This document shows, in pieces, positions 22,187 through 34,661 of a stretch of 64,000 nt of DNA. Under the pieces are notes generated by a model. It saw only the letters and a program-made list of their open reading frames with translations, was not told the origin of the DNA and did not search any database. Position 1 is the stretch's first letter, and every line of letters begins with the position of its first letter. The stretch is from Madurella fahalii (taxonomy: Eukaryota; Ascomycota; Sordariomycetes; Sordariales), in assembly GCA_029876055.1 (NCBI GenBank), contig CM056876.1, forward strand, positions 1,922,001 through 1,986,000, given 5' to 3'. The position numbers and the translations under genes are program-made.

Positions 22187-24660
22187 CTTGTGATACTCTC
22201 GAGAGTGTCTGCGTATGTGTCTCTATGGGTTGCGTATGGGGATGCCGGTGTATTTATTACGGTGCGAGGATGCTGAGCTAAGAGCGCACACACACACACA
22301 CACTGCCAACAAAGCACCTGAACGAGAGCGAGCGAGCGTATTAAACAAAAAAGAAAAAAAAGAACCAGAAGAGCCGGAGAGGCTGTGAACGAGTGACGGA
22401 AAGAAGCGACCGATCGCCACGAATTCCTGGGACCTAGGCCTTGTCGAGCTGCGGAGCCAGTGGGCAGATATTGTTTGGTGGAAAGAGAGAGGGAGATGGA
22501 GTGAGCTCAGCCATCTGGGCACAACATCGCTTTCAATCAAACTCTGTTGCCCCTTCTGGTCACCCTCTGGTTCGTGTTGGTGTCTTGGCCCAGGGGGGTG
22601 CCCAGAATGTCCCCGACTCCCCCAGACTCCCTTGCGGGCCCCTGCCTCGGACGAAATCTGAGCCAATGTCACCTGCCCAAGCAGCCCAGGGTGGCAGGCG
22701 CGGCTGCTGGCGGGCCAATCCCGTCATCCCCAGGGATCACCCCAGAGGGGCTTGCGCAGGGGTCGCATGTCCACTGCACATGCTCTCCGGTGCAAAATGA
22801 GGTGCCGAGAGGACCCTAGGCGCATCCGAGGCGTGAGCACCTAGAATTTTTCGTATGACTGATGCGACTTGGCGGGCACGACGTGATGCCTTGGCGGCTT
22901 CAATAATGCGGTAGGATACGAACCGTTGTGGCTCGTTACCCAGCTGAGAATGAGAAACCTGGCAGGCCCGTCGGTCGGTCTGAGCGCAACCGTCTACCCG
23001 GGAAAGCAGACTACGATACGATGGCAGATCCGGGCGGGAATGACGCTCGTGTAACTATTTTTGCATCACGTTAGGTGCTGAGCGACGTGTGCGCAAAGGA
23101 CTGCCGACAAGCGGCTGCCCGCTTTGCTGTTGTGTCCTGCGTGAGGCAGCCACGCGCGAGCCAAGATTTGTAGGACGGAAATGAGCGGGTCCGCTGGGAT
23201 CCAGCCAAGCCAACGTTCGCCTGGCGTTCCGAGGGCCTCTTCACATCAACAACACAAGTCAAGTCTTTTGGTGTCCTCCCAAAACCGAGAGTGTTTCCAC
23301 TCCATGACTGAACATGCCCACCCTCGAAGTCACAGAGCGGCCCAGGTACGCGGCCTCTATGAGGCAAAGCGAATGGGGAGGCTGCGTCTCGGCCAATCGA
23401 CACCTGGAAAGGGGCCCCTGAGGGTTCCCTGCCGCTGATCCGATTCCCGGGACCTGGTTGCCCCGCGTGCCCGACGGCCCAGCCACCCGGCCAATCGGTG
23501 GCTGATCACGCCAAACCCGGCCGCTGCTGGGCAGCTGCAACCGCCCAGGGCCTCCCAAGCAAAAACACTAGCCTGACAGTTGCCACCTGCCAGCCAGGGA
23601 AACAAATCCGCCCACATCATGCGAAACACAGCAACCAGCAAATGCGACTTGGCCGTTGCTGTTTCCCCTCGCTTCTCTGAAACAGGAGAGCACAACAGCC
23701 AAGCCAAGAAGTTCCCTTTTGCATGTTTGTCTCGCTGCGGAACCCCGTGGGAGAGTGTCTAGCATCGCAAAGTAGATTGAAACAAGCAAGGCAGCCACAG
23801 CTGCGAAGTTTCAGCATGTCCGTTCTGTCTCCGGTTTCACGAAAAAAACACACAAAAACTCGAATGACTGAAAGGGCTGTTGCAACGTTACAAACGTTCA
23901 ACATGGATGGTTGATTCAAACCCTCCCGGACTCGGCCGATTGAGCGTCTCACTAAGCAATGAGCGAGACATCGTATTCACCCGTCACGCGACGTGGCAGT
24001 GGCGGTGCGAAGTTGAATCTAGCGGATATGGCTTGAACTCGGCGTTCGCTAACCTCACGGATTTTCATTAGTTGGCAATGCGTTGCTATCTTAGTCCCCA
24101 ACGGTTTGTTTGCTCCTCCGCCGCCGGCAGTTCTTACTGCATCCCCGGCACTCAGCCTTGCGAACCTAGCTGGCGGGGGGTAATCACAACGGGATCCCGC
24201 GTCAGATCTTCCCTCCATCGTCGCCCATAGTCTGCGCCGCTATGGGCAATAGCGGCTGCGAATGAGCGTAATGACAGCGCTGAGAAAGTAGTTGTTCTCA
24301 AGTTTGTGTAATGCAGCTTGTGATTCCTGGTCATACAGCACCTGCTGAGGCGCAGACTGCATAATATCTGGCCCCTTTTATCTACTCGGCTGGATGATTC
24401 GGGACGGGACGGTCTGGCCTGGCAATTGATTCGAAAAGGCGGCGGCCCGATTCCTTCGCCCATCGGGAAACTGCTTCCTTGACAAACGCGGCGGGTGATG
24501 CGACGTGATGGAAATTGCGTGCAACTCCCTTGGCTCCCATGGTTGGAAGTTCGCCGTCTGTGAATATCTACCGCAATTTATGTGCGGCTCGTTGGTTCGA
24601 TCTGTGCAACAAAAATAAAGCCGATCTGATTACGGAGACCCGCTAAAAAGTAATCGGTCT
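22187..24660. other. gene-poor intergenic stretch
   Basis: Upstream of the GH16 gene. It contains a (CA)n run near 22288..22305. Numerous short overlapping frames occur on both strands, with no recognisable domain, splice pattern or RNA gene. Confidence 0.5.
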
Positions 24661-24761
24661 CTCTCCCGCCGGGAATTGAACCCGGGTCTCGAGCGATGTC
24701 AAGTTCCTGGAAGCCAGGAACAGATGACAAGCTCACATACTGACCACTATACTACGGAAGA
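24661..24761 (-). tRNA. tRNA-Asp (GTC) with 29-nt intron
   Basis: Read on the minus strand, the 7-bp acceptor stem pairs TCTTCCG with CGGGAGA (one G-T), discriminator G. The D arm contains AGTATAGTGGTCAGTAT, as in eukaryotic tRNA-Asp. The anticodon stem TGAGC pairs with GCTCG around loop TTGTCA/C, anticodon GTC (plus-strand 24726..24728). The T arm is CCGGG-TTCAATT-CCCGG. A 29-nt intron (24696..24724) sits one base after the anticodon, the canonical position. It folds into a perfect 8-bp hairpin (GTTCCTGG/CCAGGAAC), and its 3' part (TTGACA) can pair with the anticodon (TGTCA), the pre-tRNA shape recognised by the splicing endonuclease. The mature length is 72 nt. CCA is not encoded, as expected in a eukaryote. 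Confidence 0.95.
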
Positions 24762-27700
24762 CATGTGGATGTTGTCATCCACCGTAGCTGGTTGATGGCA
24801 GGTTTGCCGGAGTTTTACCATATGAATCTCGCACACAAAAACAAAGATGCGATAGGATTCTTTCCCTCAAGCCCATTTTCAGAACTTTGCATCAATACAG
24901 TGCCAATTTCGTGCATTATTAGGTAATGCAATATTGTGCCACACAGCCACGACCTGGCGCTCGCAGGGCTGCTGTCAATTCGGCCGGCCGTCTGTCATCT
25001 TTGTCTGACGGTACAAATGGAAACTGTTTTTTTGCTGTGAAACATCCTGCGCTCGTCACAGCCCAAAACGGCCGACCCCACAACGAGATTTTTGCTGGGC
25101 TGGACCCTTGCGGGAATTGAACAGATGCGAGATAAAGGCTGCAATCTACCCCGCGTGCGATCTGCAAGTCATGGTCACGACAGAAGGCAGCAATCCGTTG
25201 ATCACCAGCCACCATATTTCCCCACTTGTATCCGCCCTCCTCCCTGCCGGCGTCCGTGAGAAACAAGGCTCTGGCCACTGGTCTTGGCGCCGGTGCAACC
25301 CCGATAAAATTGCCCAAAACGTCCGGAGAGGCCCCATCTGATTCGTCCGAGAGATCACCGCGACCACCGCCGTCTCGGCCCTTGCCCGGGATCACTGGTG
25401 CGGAGCAGCACGCCACCAGTTTCGGCTGCGGCAACTCCGAACGGTAGAGATTCATTTACTCGGTCGAAAATGCGAGTCTCAGCTTCCACACCACCAGAAT
25501 AAAATAACGACCGCATCATACCTTCCGTCCCCTTTTACATCACCGGAGCAGTGAGTTTAACCTCGAATGGGGCGTGTGTCTGTCCGTCCGTCGGCCACCC
25601 CTGTACGAATCGGCAAGCAACTGGGAGCCATCTCCAAGCATGAAACGTCATCGTTGGATTGCCTCTAATAACATTAAACAGTTTCCAGGTCACCGTTCTA
25701 CCCCGGGGATGGGGCGGGGGGAGGTGACTATCCTAAGGGGGAATGGTTCCCTTACTAACAAGATAAATTATTGATTTTGATACCGCTTTTGCTCTCTAAA
25801 AATTAAAGGCACGCTTGACTTTGCGAGCAAGAAGCAAGATAGCTTATCAGAGCCGCTAAAACCCATCACTCTTAGAAAAAGTAGATCATGTGTTGAAGTG
25901 TGTTGGCCGCGACAGCGAGTACGGATGACATCATCATGCGCTCCCGTTCTGGTCTATGAATCAAGTGTTGCGCAGAGGTTAGCGAGTTTGGATTAGGAAG
26001 AAAACCCCTCAACTCTCCATATCGCCCACCCGGAGCCCCGGATCATCACAGCCGCACTAAGGGCCGAAATTGGCTAGGGTAACCTCCCTGCTCTAGAAAC
26101 GGTGGGGATGATGCGACGCGGCCCCTAACGAGTGGCAAAACAAACTGACTCAGATGGGTTCAGCAAGAAGCGGATAGAAAGCCCAGTTCCCCTCGCCCTC
26201 CCAGTCCTGACGGCAAACGCTCCGATAATCCATCAACAGCCCGGCCGCCCCGAAGATGTCTCTCGGCCAGGGAAACAGCCCGCACACCATATCACATCAC
26301 ACTAACCCCATGGGGCTGGGGCCAATGCGGTAGGCAATAAGCCACCGCACCGGCCAACCATCTCTCTCCCAAGCCAAACTGGGTGGGTAAGACGTCCACC
26401 GTGGCCGGGTAACACGAGGGAACACAAACACTACCAACATCCCTTTCCCCCAAAGCAGAGGCAGATGAAAAGCAAAGAAAGGGGTGCCAAGCAGTGACAC
26501 AACAGCGTATAATTGGGGCCCAACAACACCCTCGGCATTCAACTTGAGTAAGTAGTTCGGGAATATGTATCCCGCGTGTCCTTTACTATTATCCTTGCCA
26601 TCGGATTTTCTTGGTGGTGTTTTCTCTTAACCGCCTCAACCGCCAACATTAGGAGTAAAACGCACCGTGATGATCCCGCCGGAGAGGCAGGATCATTACC
26701 GTGGGGATGACTGTGGGGGTCAATAGGATCCTTTAGGTCCGAGTTTCCTATATATGGGAGCGGTGTTGCGTTCACTATGCTGACGTGGCCGGCCGTGCTC
26801 TTGTCCAGAACGACGACAAGCCCCACTGTTCTCTCCTTGGTCGAATATATCCGGCAGGGCGTTGTCGGCCGCACTGCTTGCGGCACCTGTCCAACTAAAT
26901 CCATCTCTGGATGTTGTGTAGCCCGAGACAGCGAGCACCGTCCACTGCCCAGTTATGCTGGTGGCCGCCAAGGTTCACATTCTTATCGAGGAGAGGTTTT
27001 AGTGATATCCCGAGGGTTTCCGCACCGGCGATTAGGATCAAGCTGTGATTGCGGACACCACGCCCTCGTAGTTGTCACCTGCCCGATCGCGGATGGCCCC
27101 GACCAATACTACAGCTGTGTAACCAGCCAATGCCGTTAGCATGTGAGTACTGAGGCCAAGAGACTGAGTGCCTACGATAATGGTTCGAATGCCGGACCAG
27201 TTTGGTTCTGAAAGATCCCGATGTATACAAGGGCGCGACGCTGGGGTTTCGAAGCCTGATCCACACCATCCATCTCTAAGACGTGTTGTCTAAGGGCATG
27301 GATTCTGCGGAGACATCGCGCTGTCCATAGTTCGCTGCTGTACGGCAGCGGGGTTGACCAAGCGATTATCGTTCCCATATCTACACTTGGTGTGAGCCTG
27401 GTTGCCCCGTGAGGGAACACGCAGTAAAGAGATTTCCTGGGCCATGCCCTGTGATGCTCTTCGAGTCGCATCGAAGCTGGGGACATCAAGTGGCAGGGTT
27501 GGGTCAGCCGCCCCAGGAAGGCCGTAATGTTTGGCGCGGCCGCATACTCGATAAAGTTTGGGAGATACTATCCGGCGGTCTCCGGTACATGGGAAGCTAG
27601 ATACCCGCCGCAAGGAGCCTCAGTCGAATGAGGTGGTGGGTCTCGAGAGTGAGTGCTTTTTCGAACTTCAAGAGCGCTCCATAAACCGGTGCCATAGAAG

Positions 27701-30642
27701 GACCTGCCGGATAAGGCAATCAACCAAATCTTGCCAGAATCGATTGGTCAGGCATACACACGCCGTCAGGACAGGATGGCCACAGCTACATGACCAACAC
27801 CGTCCCACGCACTGTGAAAAAGCCTGTGGATTTCCATAGGAATTGGCAATGGCCGATTAACCAGTTTGGGAAACCGTGATTTTCCTGGGGCTGCACCAAT
27901 ACCTGCTAGCGGAGTCAGAAGGCTCGCCATTTTCGTTGACGGCCTGGCCCGAAATAAGGCTAAGAGAACGAGATCCTTTGGAAGCGAATCAGGTAGGATC
28001 CTCCGTCGAGTTTCTTCGGTAGATGTCACCACGTAGCCAACCCTACGCCCCGTGGATAACTGATGTTTAGCCTCGCCGGGGGTCCGTTCCGTGGCCTTGC
28101 CGGTACCGGTTTCGACGCCACCGCCCAAAAATGCGTAGCTATAGGGGCTCAGATGGCTGACTGAGCCGCAGTCCACGAGTGCCGCGCAAGGCAGATTGCA
28201 GATCTCGGCCTGCAGATACCAAGGCCAAAAACAAACTTTGTTGGGCATGAATTACCGCAGCAGGACGAGGGAGCGGGGATTCACAGCTTCACCGCCCAGC
28301 CACTGGGGGCTATGTTTGTCTCGTCGTTTGATCAAGGCAACAAGTTTAGGAAGTCGATGTTGTTTCACAAGACCCTGCCTTGCTAACGTGGGCTTCACTC
28401 CGTGAGACGACATCTGTGATCTCTGAGCACGGGCTTCCCAATCACTGAGCGAACACGGAAACGGTGAGGAATAACAGGCCGTGACATACCCGGCTCTCTC
28501 GAGCAACTGTTATTTCCGGGCCATGTCTGAAGCTTTGCGCTGGTGTTGCCGCCGTGATGGCAGAGAGCTGCAGCTTCGGTGGGGGCAAAGTTGCAGTGGC
28601 CAACCCGCAGCAGCTCGCGTGCTTTGCGCGTCGAAGAGGTATGCACGTCGTCGACGTCGTGCGGTTGGCCGCCGTTAAGACGGCCAGGGCGGGGAGGTTG
28701 AGCAGTCCCGGCCGTGGTTGCCGCCGCGGATCCAGACAGTCGGGCTCTGACCGGGTCTGACTTTTCTTCTTTCTCTGCCGGTAGCGCCCTGTCGCTGATT
28801 GTCGGTAGCGTGGGGGTTGCAAATGCGCTCCTTGCTGCGTCTCGGTCATCAGTTCATCGGTTGCATGCAGGCGGGAGATGGCATGACTAAAACTTGAGAA
28901 CGGAGGATAAGAAATAGGAAAGGAACGGAGCCCAACGAGGCTCCTGCACCACCGTGCCCGACGGCAACGGTGGCTTGCGCCTTACACTAGCCAAGGATTT
29001 CTCGAAAACGCCGCCGTATCTCTGACAGTCGCTCTTGCATGCTACCCTACACTTGGCATTGAATGCATCCTGCGTGTGTTCTGGCGATGGCGGCCGTGTT
29101 TTCTCCTCCCTCCCCCCCCCCCCTTCCCCTATCTTACCGAGAAAAGCGCGAGTGCTGCTTCCAGCTGTGCTACGACCCGCGACGGCCTTCCATGCTTTAT
29201 GAAACCCCCACCTGTTCTCCTCATGGGAAATGCTTGGCCATTTTGACGGAAATGCCCTCCTGAGTGACTCCCTTGTCGTGATGTTAAGGTGGCATGCCGC
29301 CGCAGCCAAGACTGAAAAAAAAAGGGGGGGGGGAAGGAAGGGGGGCGGACGGGGCGTTTCCCACCGATACGGGGCAAGTTCCGCCCTGCCACCTATCGCG
29401 CCTAGCCCGGTTGAGCGGTTCCTCTTTTACCTAAGCCCACTTCGGTTGCATGGCTTTTGATTCTCGCTGTGCACCGCCCGAACCCGATTCCTGGGGCCGC
29501 AAACTTGCGCAGACTAAGAGTCAGACTGGGCCGCCCGCCGAATCAGTGCAGAGTGGCTGAATCCCGCGGAGGCAGCAGCTTGCAGCCAGTTGGATGAGAG
29601 CTTGGTGGCTTCGTACTTACACCGGGGGTTCCAGGGGGCGGGACTCCAGGCTTTCAATGCCGAAGCCGGCGGCGAATCAATTGGCGATTGATCGCCTGCG
29701 GTGAGTGCCAGTTGTGCGCTTGTCCACCATCTGCAAAGTGTTACCCCATCCCTCCTACCCTCCCTTCTCCTGTCGTGTAAAGAGGGGTAACTAGAAACAA
29801 AGCAACTATCGTCGTCGAGGGGAGAAGCTGAGATAGAGAGTAACCCTCCTTCAAGACGCTGGCTGGCTGATGGGGGTGGGCCGGCGATCGGGCCCGGGCC
29901 TGTGATGCTACCCAAAAGCTGCCGCTGTTTGGTTTGGGCCCAATGCCATGAGGGGAAATAGCGAGAGGGTGGGAAAGGGGGGCTGTTTGATGCTAGGTTT
30001 TCTGCATTCGTCTCCTGCCTGTGTGGCTAGTTGCAGGCCACGTCTACGACGGTTCAGTCCGGCATACTGCGCATCTTTGATAGATCTCGCTAGCAACCGA
30101 GATCGACCTGGTTTACGTGGTTACCTTGGCTATCTTGACCGGCACCGGATTTGGTATTAGAACTGGCTAGAACTATGTTGCAGGAGGATAAACACTAAGA
30201 GCGGAGGCAACAATGGGGGGGAAAAAAATGGTGGAAATAAAACGCAAACAAAACTTTTGGCTGGGCCGTGTCCAATGCCCATTATCATCGCAAAACTAGG
30301 CGAAAATGTTATCAAAAGAGCAAGCGAAATTCGGAAGAAACCCATTCAGAACCCTTCGTTTTCCCAACGCCGAGAGACAATCATCTCTATCTCGCTTTTT
30401 CCAGGCCTCTTTCCCCTTGCCCGCTTCCCGAAAGAACACCGTCAATAACGCCGAGATGTGTTTGTGTACCCCGCCCAAACGGGGAAGCTCCTCTATGCCA
30501 TCTCCCATTCCCAAAGAAAAACCTGGCTGGAAACGCCATGATCTCTGCTCCATTTGACAAGACATTAATAATGCATCGGGGGTGTCTGATGGCAGCCCAA
30601 AGTTACCTGCGCTTTCGCGCTGCTGCTGCGGGCTTACGGCCG
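24762..30642. other. gene-poor stretch of about 5.9 kb
   Basis: No intact protein gene is supported. Open frames of 140-180 codons occur (for example 24919..25455 and 27766..28248, both minus) without a domain or introns that I recognise. Around 26640..27190 on the minus strand there is a patchy hydrophobic, protein-like signal broken by stops (see findings). Poly-C/poly-G runs lie near 29115..29129 and 29326..29335. Confidence 0.45.
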
Positions 30643-31776
30643 TTAAAGGGATTTCTCCAACATGAATAAGTCTCTGAACCCTTCCCTCCAGCTCTTCTCC
30701 TGATCGCTGGTTGGTTTGGGCAAGGGGCTCCTGGCATAGCCGCCATAGCCCATCCAGCTCTGCAGTCCGGACTTGACTCCGACAACGCCGCCTTGGATGG
30801 CCGTCCAGTCGCCCTGGGCAACGATCTCCTGCATTTCCTGAGCCGCGGCGTATTCGCCTTGGTTGTAGAGCTCCATCGTCTTGATGCACGCCTTGGGCGC
30901 GATGTTGGCCAGGCCGGCGAGGATGCCATGGCCGCCGCCGGCCAACGACTGAATGGTGAAGTCGGCCGAGCCCGCGAGAACCAGAAATTCAGGGCGCTTC
31001 GGGTCGTGCGTCTTGGACATTTTCCGGGTGGCCGCGGCCACGCGGTTCAGCTTGCCCGTGTTGCCGCACGTGAGCTTCACGCCCACGATGTTGGGGTGCT
31101 CAGCAAGCCGGACAATGACGTCCGAGGAGAGGTCAAGTCCGCCCACGGCGCCCGGGAAGTTGTAGATGATGATGGGGATGGGCGACGCGTCTGCGACGGC
31201 CGTGAAGTACTCAATGACGGTCTCGGATGCCGGAGAAAACAGCGGAGCGTAGTAGGACGGCGGCAGCACGAGCGCGTAGTCGCCGCCCACCTCCCACGCC
31301 TCACGGCAGTATTGGATAGTTTCCCGTGTGCTCTGAGAGCCGCAGCCAACAATGACGGGCACATGTGAGAAGCCCGAATCATTGAGCGCCTTGCGTGTGG
31401 TTGCTGTGACCAGCTGTCTCTCCGCGTGGGTGAGATGGACGGCCTCCCCGTTGGAGCCTTGCGTGGCTAGGCCGGTAACGCCAGCGCGAGCCAGCCGGAT
31501 AGCATGCCGCGCAATCGTGTCTGTGTCCACGTCCTCGGTTCTCTCATCGAAGAAACACATGGTCGGCACGTAGACGCCGGGCGCTAGCGGCCGCGTCATG
31601 TGGAAATCTGACGCCTCAGAAGCGCTGCTGTATGAGCTGCTTAGCGGCGAGTGAGGCTCCACTGCGTCCAGGTTGCCGGGCATGAGACCCGATGAGGCCA
31701 TGGAACGGAATGGGATTCTGTTGAAACCGGCAGTGAAGCTGCCGCTGGGGGAGGGAGCGTCATTGTGAGGAGACAT
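30643..31776 (-). CDS. DapA-family aldolase/synthase (dihydrodipicolinate synthase-like)
   Basis: Class I, Schiff-base-forming TIM barrel of the DapA/N-acetylneuraminate lyase superfamily. Fungi make lysine by the aminoadipate route, so a role as 4-hydroxy-2-oxoglutarate aldolase or a sugar-acid (keto-deoxy-aldonate) aldolase/dehydratase is more likely than true DapA. Single exon, 377 residues. After a Ser-rich N-terminus of about 60 residues the barrel starts at GVYVPTMCFFDERTEDVD. Conserved elements are GLATQGSNGEAVHLTHAER, PVIVGCGSQSTRETI, the catalytic Tyr in PIIIYNFPGAVGGLDL and the Schiff-base Lys in NIVGVKLTCGNTGK. The region FLVLAGSADFTIQSLAGGGH matches strand 7-8 of the fold. The start at 31776 was chosen because the upstream in-frame 76 codons to 32004 resemble leader. 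Confidence 0.9.
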   Translation of the reverse strand: MSPHNDAPSPSGSFTAGFNRIPFRSMASSGLMPGNLDAVEPHSPLSSSYSSASEASDFHMTRPLAPGVYVPTMCFFDERTEDVDTDTIARHAIRLARAGVTGLATQGSNGEAVHLTHAERQLVTATTRKALNDSGFSHVPVIVGCGSQSTRETIQYCREAWEVGGDYALVLPPSYYAPLFSPASETVIEYFTAVADASPIPIIIYNFPGAVGGLDLSSDVIVRLAEHPNIVGVKLTCGNTGKLNRVAAATRKMSKTHDPKRPEFLVLAGSADFTIQSLAGGGHGILAGLANIAPKACIKTMELYNQGEYAAAQEMQEIVAQGDWTAIQGGVVGVKSGLQSWMGYGGYARSPLPKPTSDQEKSWREGFRDLFMLEKSL

Positions 31777-33220
31777 GGCGTAGGGAGAGGTCAGATGAGA
31801 AGATTGGAAGTGGCGGTTCGCTGAGTGGAAATGGACAGGGAACGATCTGAGAACGTGTAGGGAGGCTTGCAATATGAACGAGATACAAGGAGTGTCCGCC
31901 GTCCAACTCCGGGGGGAGCAGACGGTATTTGTATACACGAGAGGATCGTAGAAGAGGAACGGCTGGTGGAACGAAGGGGCAATGTCGAGGACACGGGGGA
32001 CCAAGACAGGGGATGGGTGCCCATGGCAAGGAGCCGATGGATGGGTCGATGCCCGAAGTGAGTGATGAAGTGGGTTTCTTTTTCTTTTGTCATGCTAGAC
32101 ACCCTAGCCCTCGGTCGGCAGCGTTCGATGAGTAGGCTCGCTGGAGACTGGGCCGAGGATGGCGCGAGGTACCGGGCATGTCAAACTGAATGCTGGCCAG
32201 AGGGCAGCTGTACCTATCCGTACATTCGGAGTAAGAATGACGGGAGGGTGAGAAAGCTGCCATGATTTGCGCATAAGGCAAAAGCACCACCTCGTCGACG
32301 ACAGGGATAGGCCCCCTCCCTCTTCTTGGCATGCCCAGGAGGACCTGCGCACAGTGCGCATTCCAGACCTCGCGCACAAATCTGGGGTTCGCTGTCTGGA
32401 GCCGGAGAGACAGGGGCAGGATCCAGGATCAGTACAAGGAAATGTGGACACTGGTGTGTGGGGGTTCAACTCGCCCGGATTGAAAGGAACCACAAAGACA
32501 AGGCTGTCTTCAGCGCTAAACTCGACAGGGGAATGCTTCCCTTGGGAGCATGCTCTAGTGTATCCATCGAGAGCATCCGAAGAACAAGGCGGCAGGCAAC
32601 CCAAACTGCGAGCCTTACACATTGCAGCTTATACCCGACCGATACCTGTTAGAGGCAGCCAGGTGTGTACTTGTCTGCTCACAAGCACAAGCATTGAGGG
32701 ATTCGCCGAGATGATGTCAAGTCCGGGGTACGCGCTCCTGCCGACCTTTGCGTATTGGTGGACCCCCAGCGTCCTGAATGACGCCGGTGACGCTCCCGCT
32801 GTTGATCAGGTGACATGTGTGCACACTGTCAACGTTATGCTGCGAGCCACGTATGTGCTGGTGAATCGTGAAGGAGATTGGGCGAAAGAACCTCTCCATT
32901 GGCCGACTTCAAAATTGGCTACTCTCGCGGACGGATCTTACCGAAGCATTGTCTGTACTGAACGGCGAGAAAATGTGGCGGAAATATCTGTCAAGTGGCT
33001 TAGAAGAATGCTGCGGAAGACACGGGCGGTCAATGGTCCTGTCGTTTCGCCCTGCGGGAACATGTTGTGCATATGTTTCCCAAAGAAAAAGGAATTCATG
33101 GAAGCGTCCGTTGCCGGAACTGGGAATTTTCAAACGCCACAAGGATTGACCTACGTGATTGATTGGATGGCGGCGTCAGCCTGGACTGGCCGCGCGGTGT
33201 TGCATCACCATTGTTTTTCT

Positions 33221-33262
33221 TTTTCTTTTTTTTTATTCTTTTTAATTTTTTTTTTTTTTTAC
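33221..33262 (+). repeat. T-rich low-complexity tract
   Basis: TTTTTC units followed by a poly-T run of about 15. It lies inside the 371-codon open frame at 32267..33382, where it is read as a Phe-rich stretch, one reason to doubt that frame. Confidence 0.85.
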
Positions 33263-34550
33263 ACTCCATTTTCTTTTTTCGCCCGTCTACCCTCGGCCCT
33301 AAAATCTGAAGAGGCTCAGCGGCGGATACGGCGACCGACTCCTTGCAGATTGGCGGCCTTCGCCCTGGCATTCTCGGAATAGCAACCAAAGCTCATGAAA
33401 TTCGCCCGGAACGCTCGATTAGGAACAGGCGACTGATGGCTGAGCAGGATACCAGCAGAAAAAGGTCTGCTGATAGCTTTGCTTTGCCAACCAGTAAGGG
33501 TGATGGTCATCAGGACATGCCCGCAGCTGCCAGCGATGTGGGCTTTGACTTCCGGAGTAATTGGCCCAGTTGGTGGCTCGACAGCCGGCCGACGGACATC
33601 TTCGGATGAGACGGTAACATGCGATGGCGGCCCACGACGAGCGGTCCGTCTGCACTGGCGATGTTTACGCCTTTGGCCACCACGTCGATAGGTGTCATTG
33701 CGCCAACAACAACGTCAACAATCCGCCAGCGAGTAGAGCGGACGCAGACCTGTATCCGTTTCGTTGTCTGCGACTGGCTGTTTCGGGGTCAATTGGGGAG
33801 CAACGATGCGCACGGAGGGGTAGTGAGGGGTTGCCGGAGGGGCACCTGACACGGTCTCGACACGGTTTCCGACCATTCAGACCCACTCCCAAGGCTTCCT
33901 CCCGAGTGCTCCTGCATCTGGATCCAGTCTGGCTGACGAGACGCAGTACTTCTGCCCGACTCGCTGCAAGATGACTTGTGAGTTGGTGAACCTCTCTCTA
34001 GAGCTTGCCGAGTCAGCTCTAACACTGCATTGGGCGGAGATGGAAACGGGCGCCTTAGACAGACGACTCGGGCGGCCGAAACCTTCCATTCGCGGAACCA
34101 ACAATACTTCGACCAGAGGTGACACGGCAGTGAGCGAGTCTTGATTTTGGAGAACTTCCAAGTCTTGTCATCTGAAGTTCGCCCGCTGGTCAGTGCGCCA
34201 TCCCGCACAAGCCCTGGTCTGAAATCCCGGGTTCCAGCAACTCGGTTCTGGGTCGGGAGACGGTAAATCGGTTGGCCAAGTCTGTCTTGACCCTCGTCTC
34301 GTATTCTGGCTCCCAGTCGTCAATACCTTGTCTTCGGCCAGACCAAGCGATTCCAGACTAGCGAGGATGGAATTGCCCGAGTGAATAGTTCCGACTTGCT
34401 TCTTGCCAGGCGCCAATGACTAGCAGAGAGACTTGTTTTTTCTGGTGAAATTGAGTTAATCCTTGTCGGCGTTCCCCAAACTAGGGAATGTGCATACCGT
34501 GCTATACACTGTGTCGTCTGCAGATCTGTGGAGTTCCAATAACCGAGCTC

Positions 34551-34661
34551 ATTCGCGGGGAAGTGCGTCGTAGAGATCGCGTGACCAGCCCCGGGTTCAG
34601 GTACCGGATCAGATCAAGAACGATGCTGGCATACGGCACTGTAGCTCCGTTCCCCGCGAAT
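34551..34661. repeat. 12-bp perfect inverted repeat, 87-nt spacer
   Basis: ATTCGCGGGGAA at 34551..34562 is matched by its exact reverse complement at 34650..34661. Flanking bases show no obvious target-site duplication, so a transposable element is not demonstrated. It could be a dyad binding site or chance. Confidence 0.6.

Noticed and set aside
25096..25135. T-arm-like string (GGGAATTGAAC) resembling a tRNA 3' part
   Set aside because: No acceptor, D or anticodon stems can be built around it; the similarity to the nearby tRNA-Asp is limited to about 11 bases.
24919..25455. 178-codon minus-strand open frame next to the tRNA
   Set aside because: No motif, no intron context and unremarkable composition; cannot be supported as a gene.
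27766..28248. 160-codon minus-strand frame containing ALVDCGS, reminiscent of a retroelement aspartic protease
   Set aside because: The protease motif would need D-T/S-G, nothing downstream resembles reverse transcriptase, and no LTRs were seen.
32267..33382. 371-codon plus-strand open frame
   Set aside because: It crosses a poly-T tract read as a Phe-rich run, has no domain, no splice structure and irregular composition; most likely a chance open frame.
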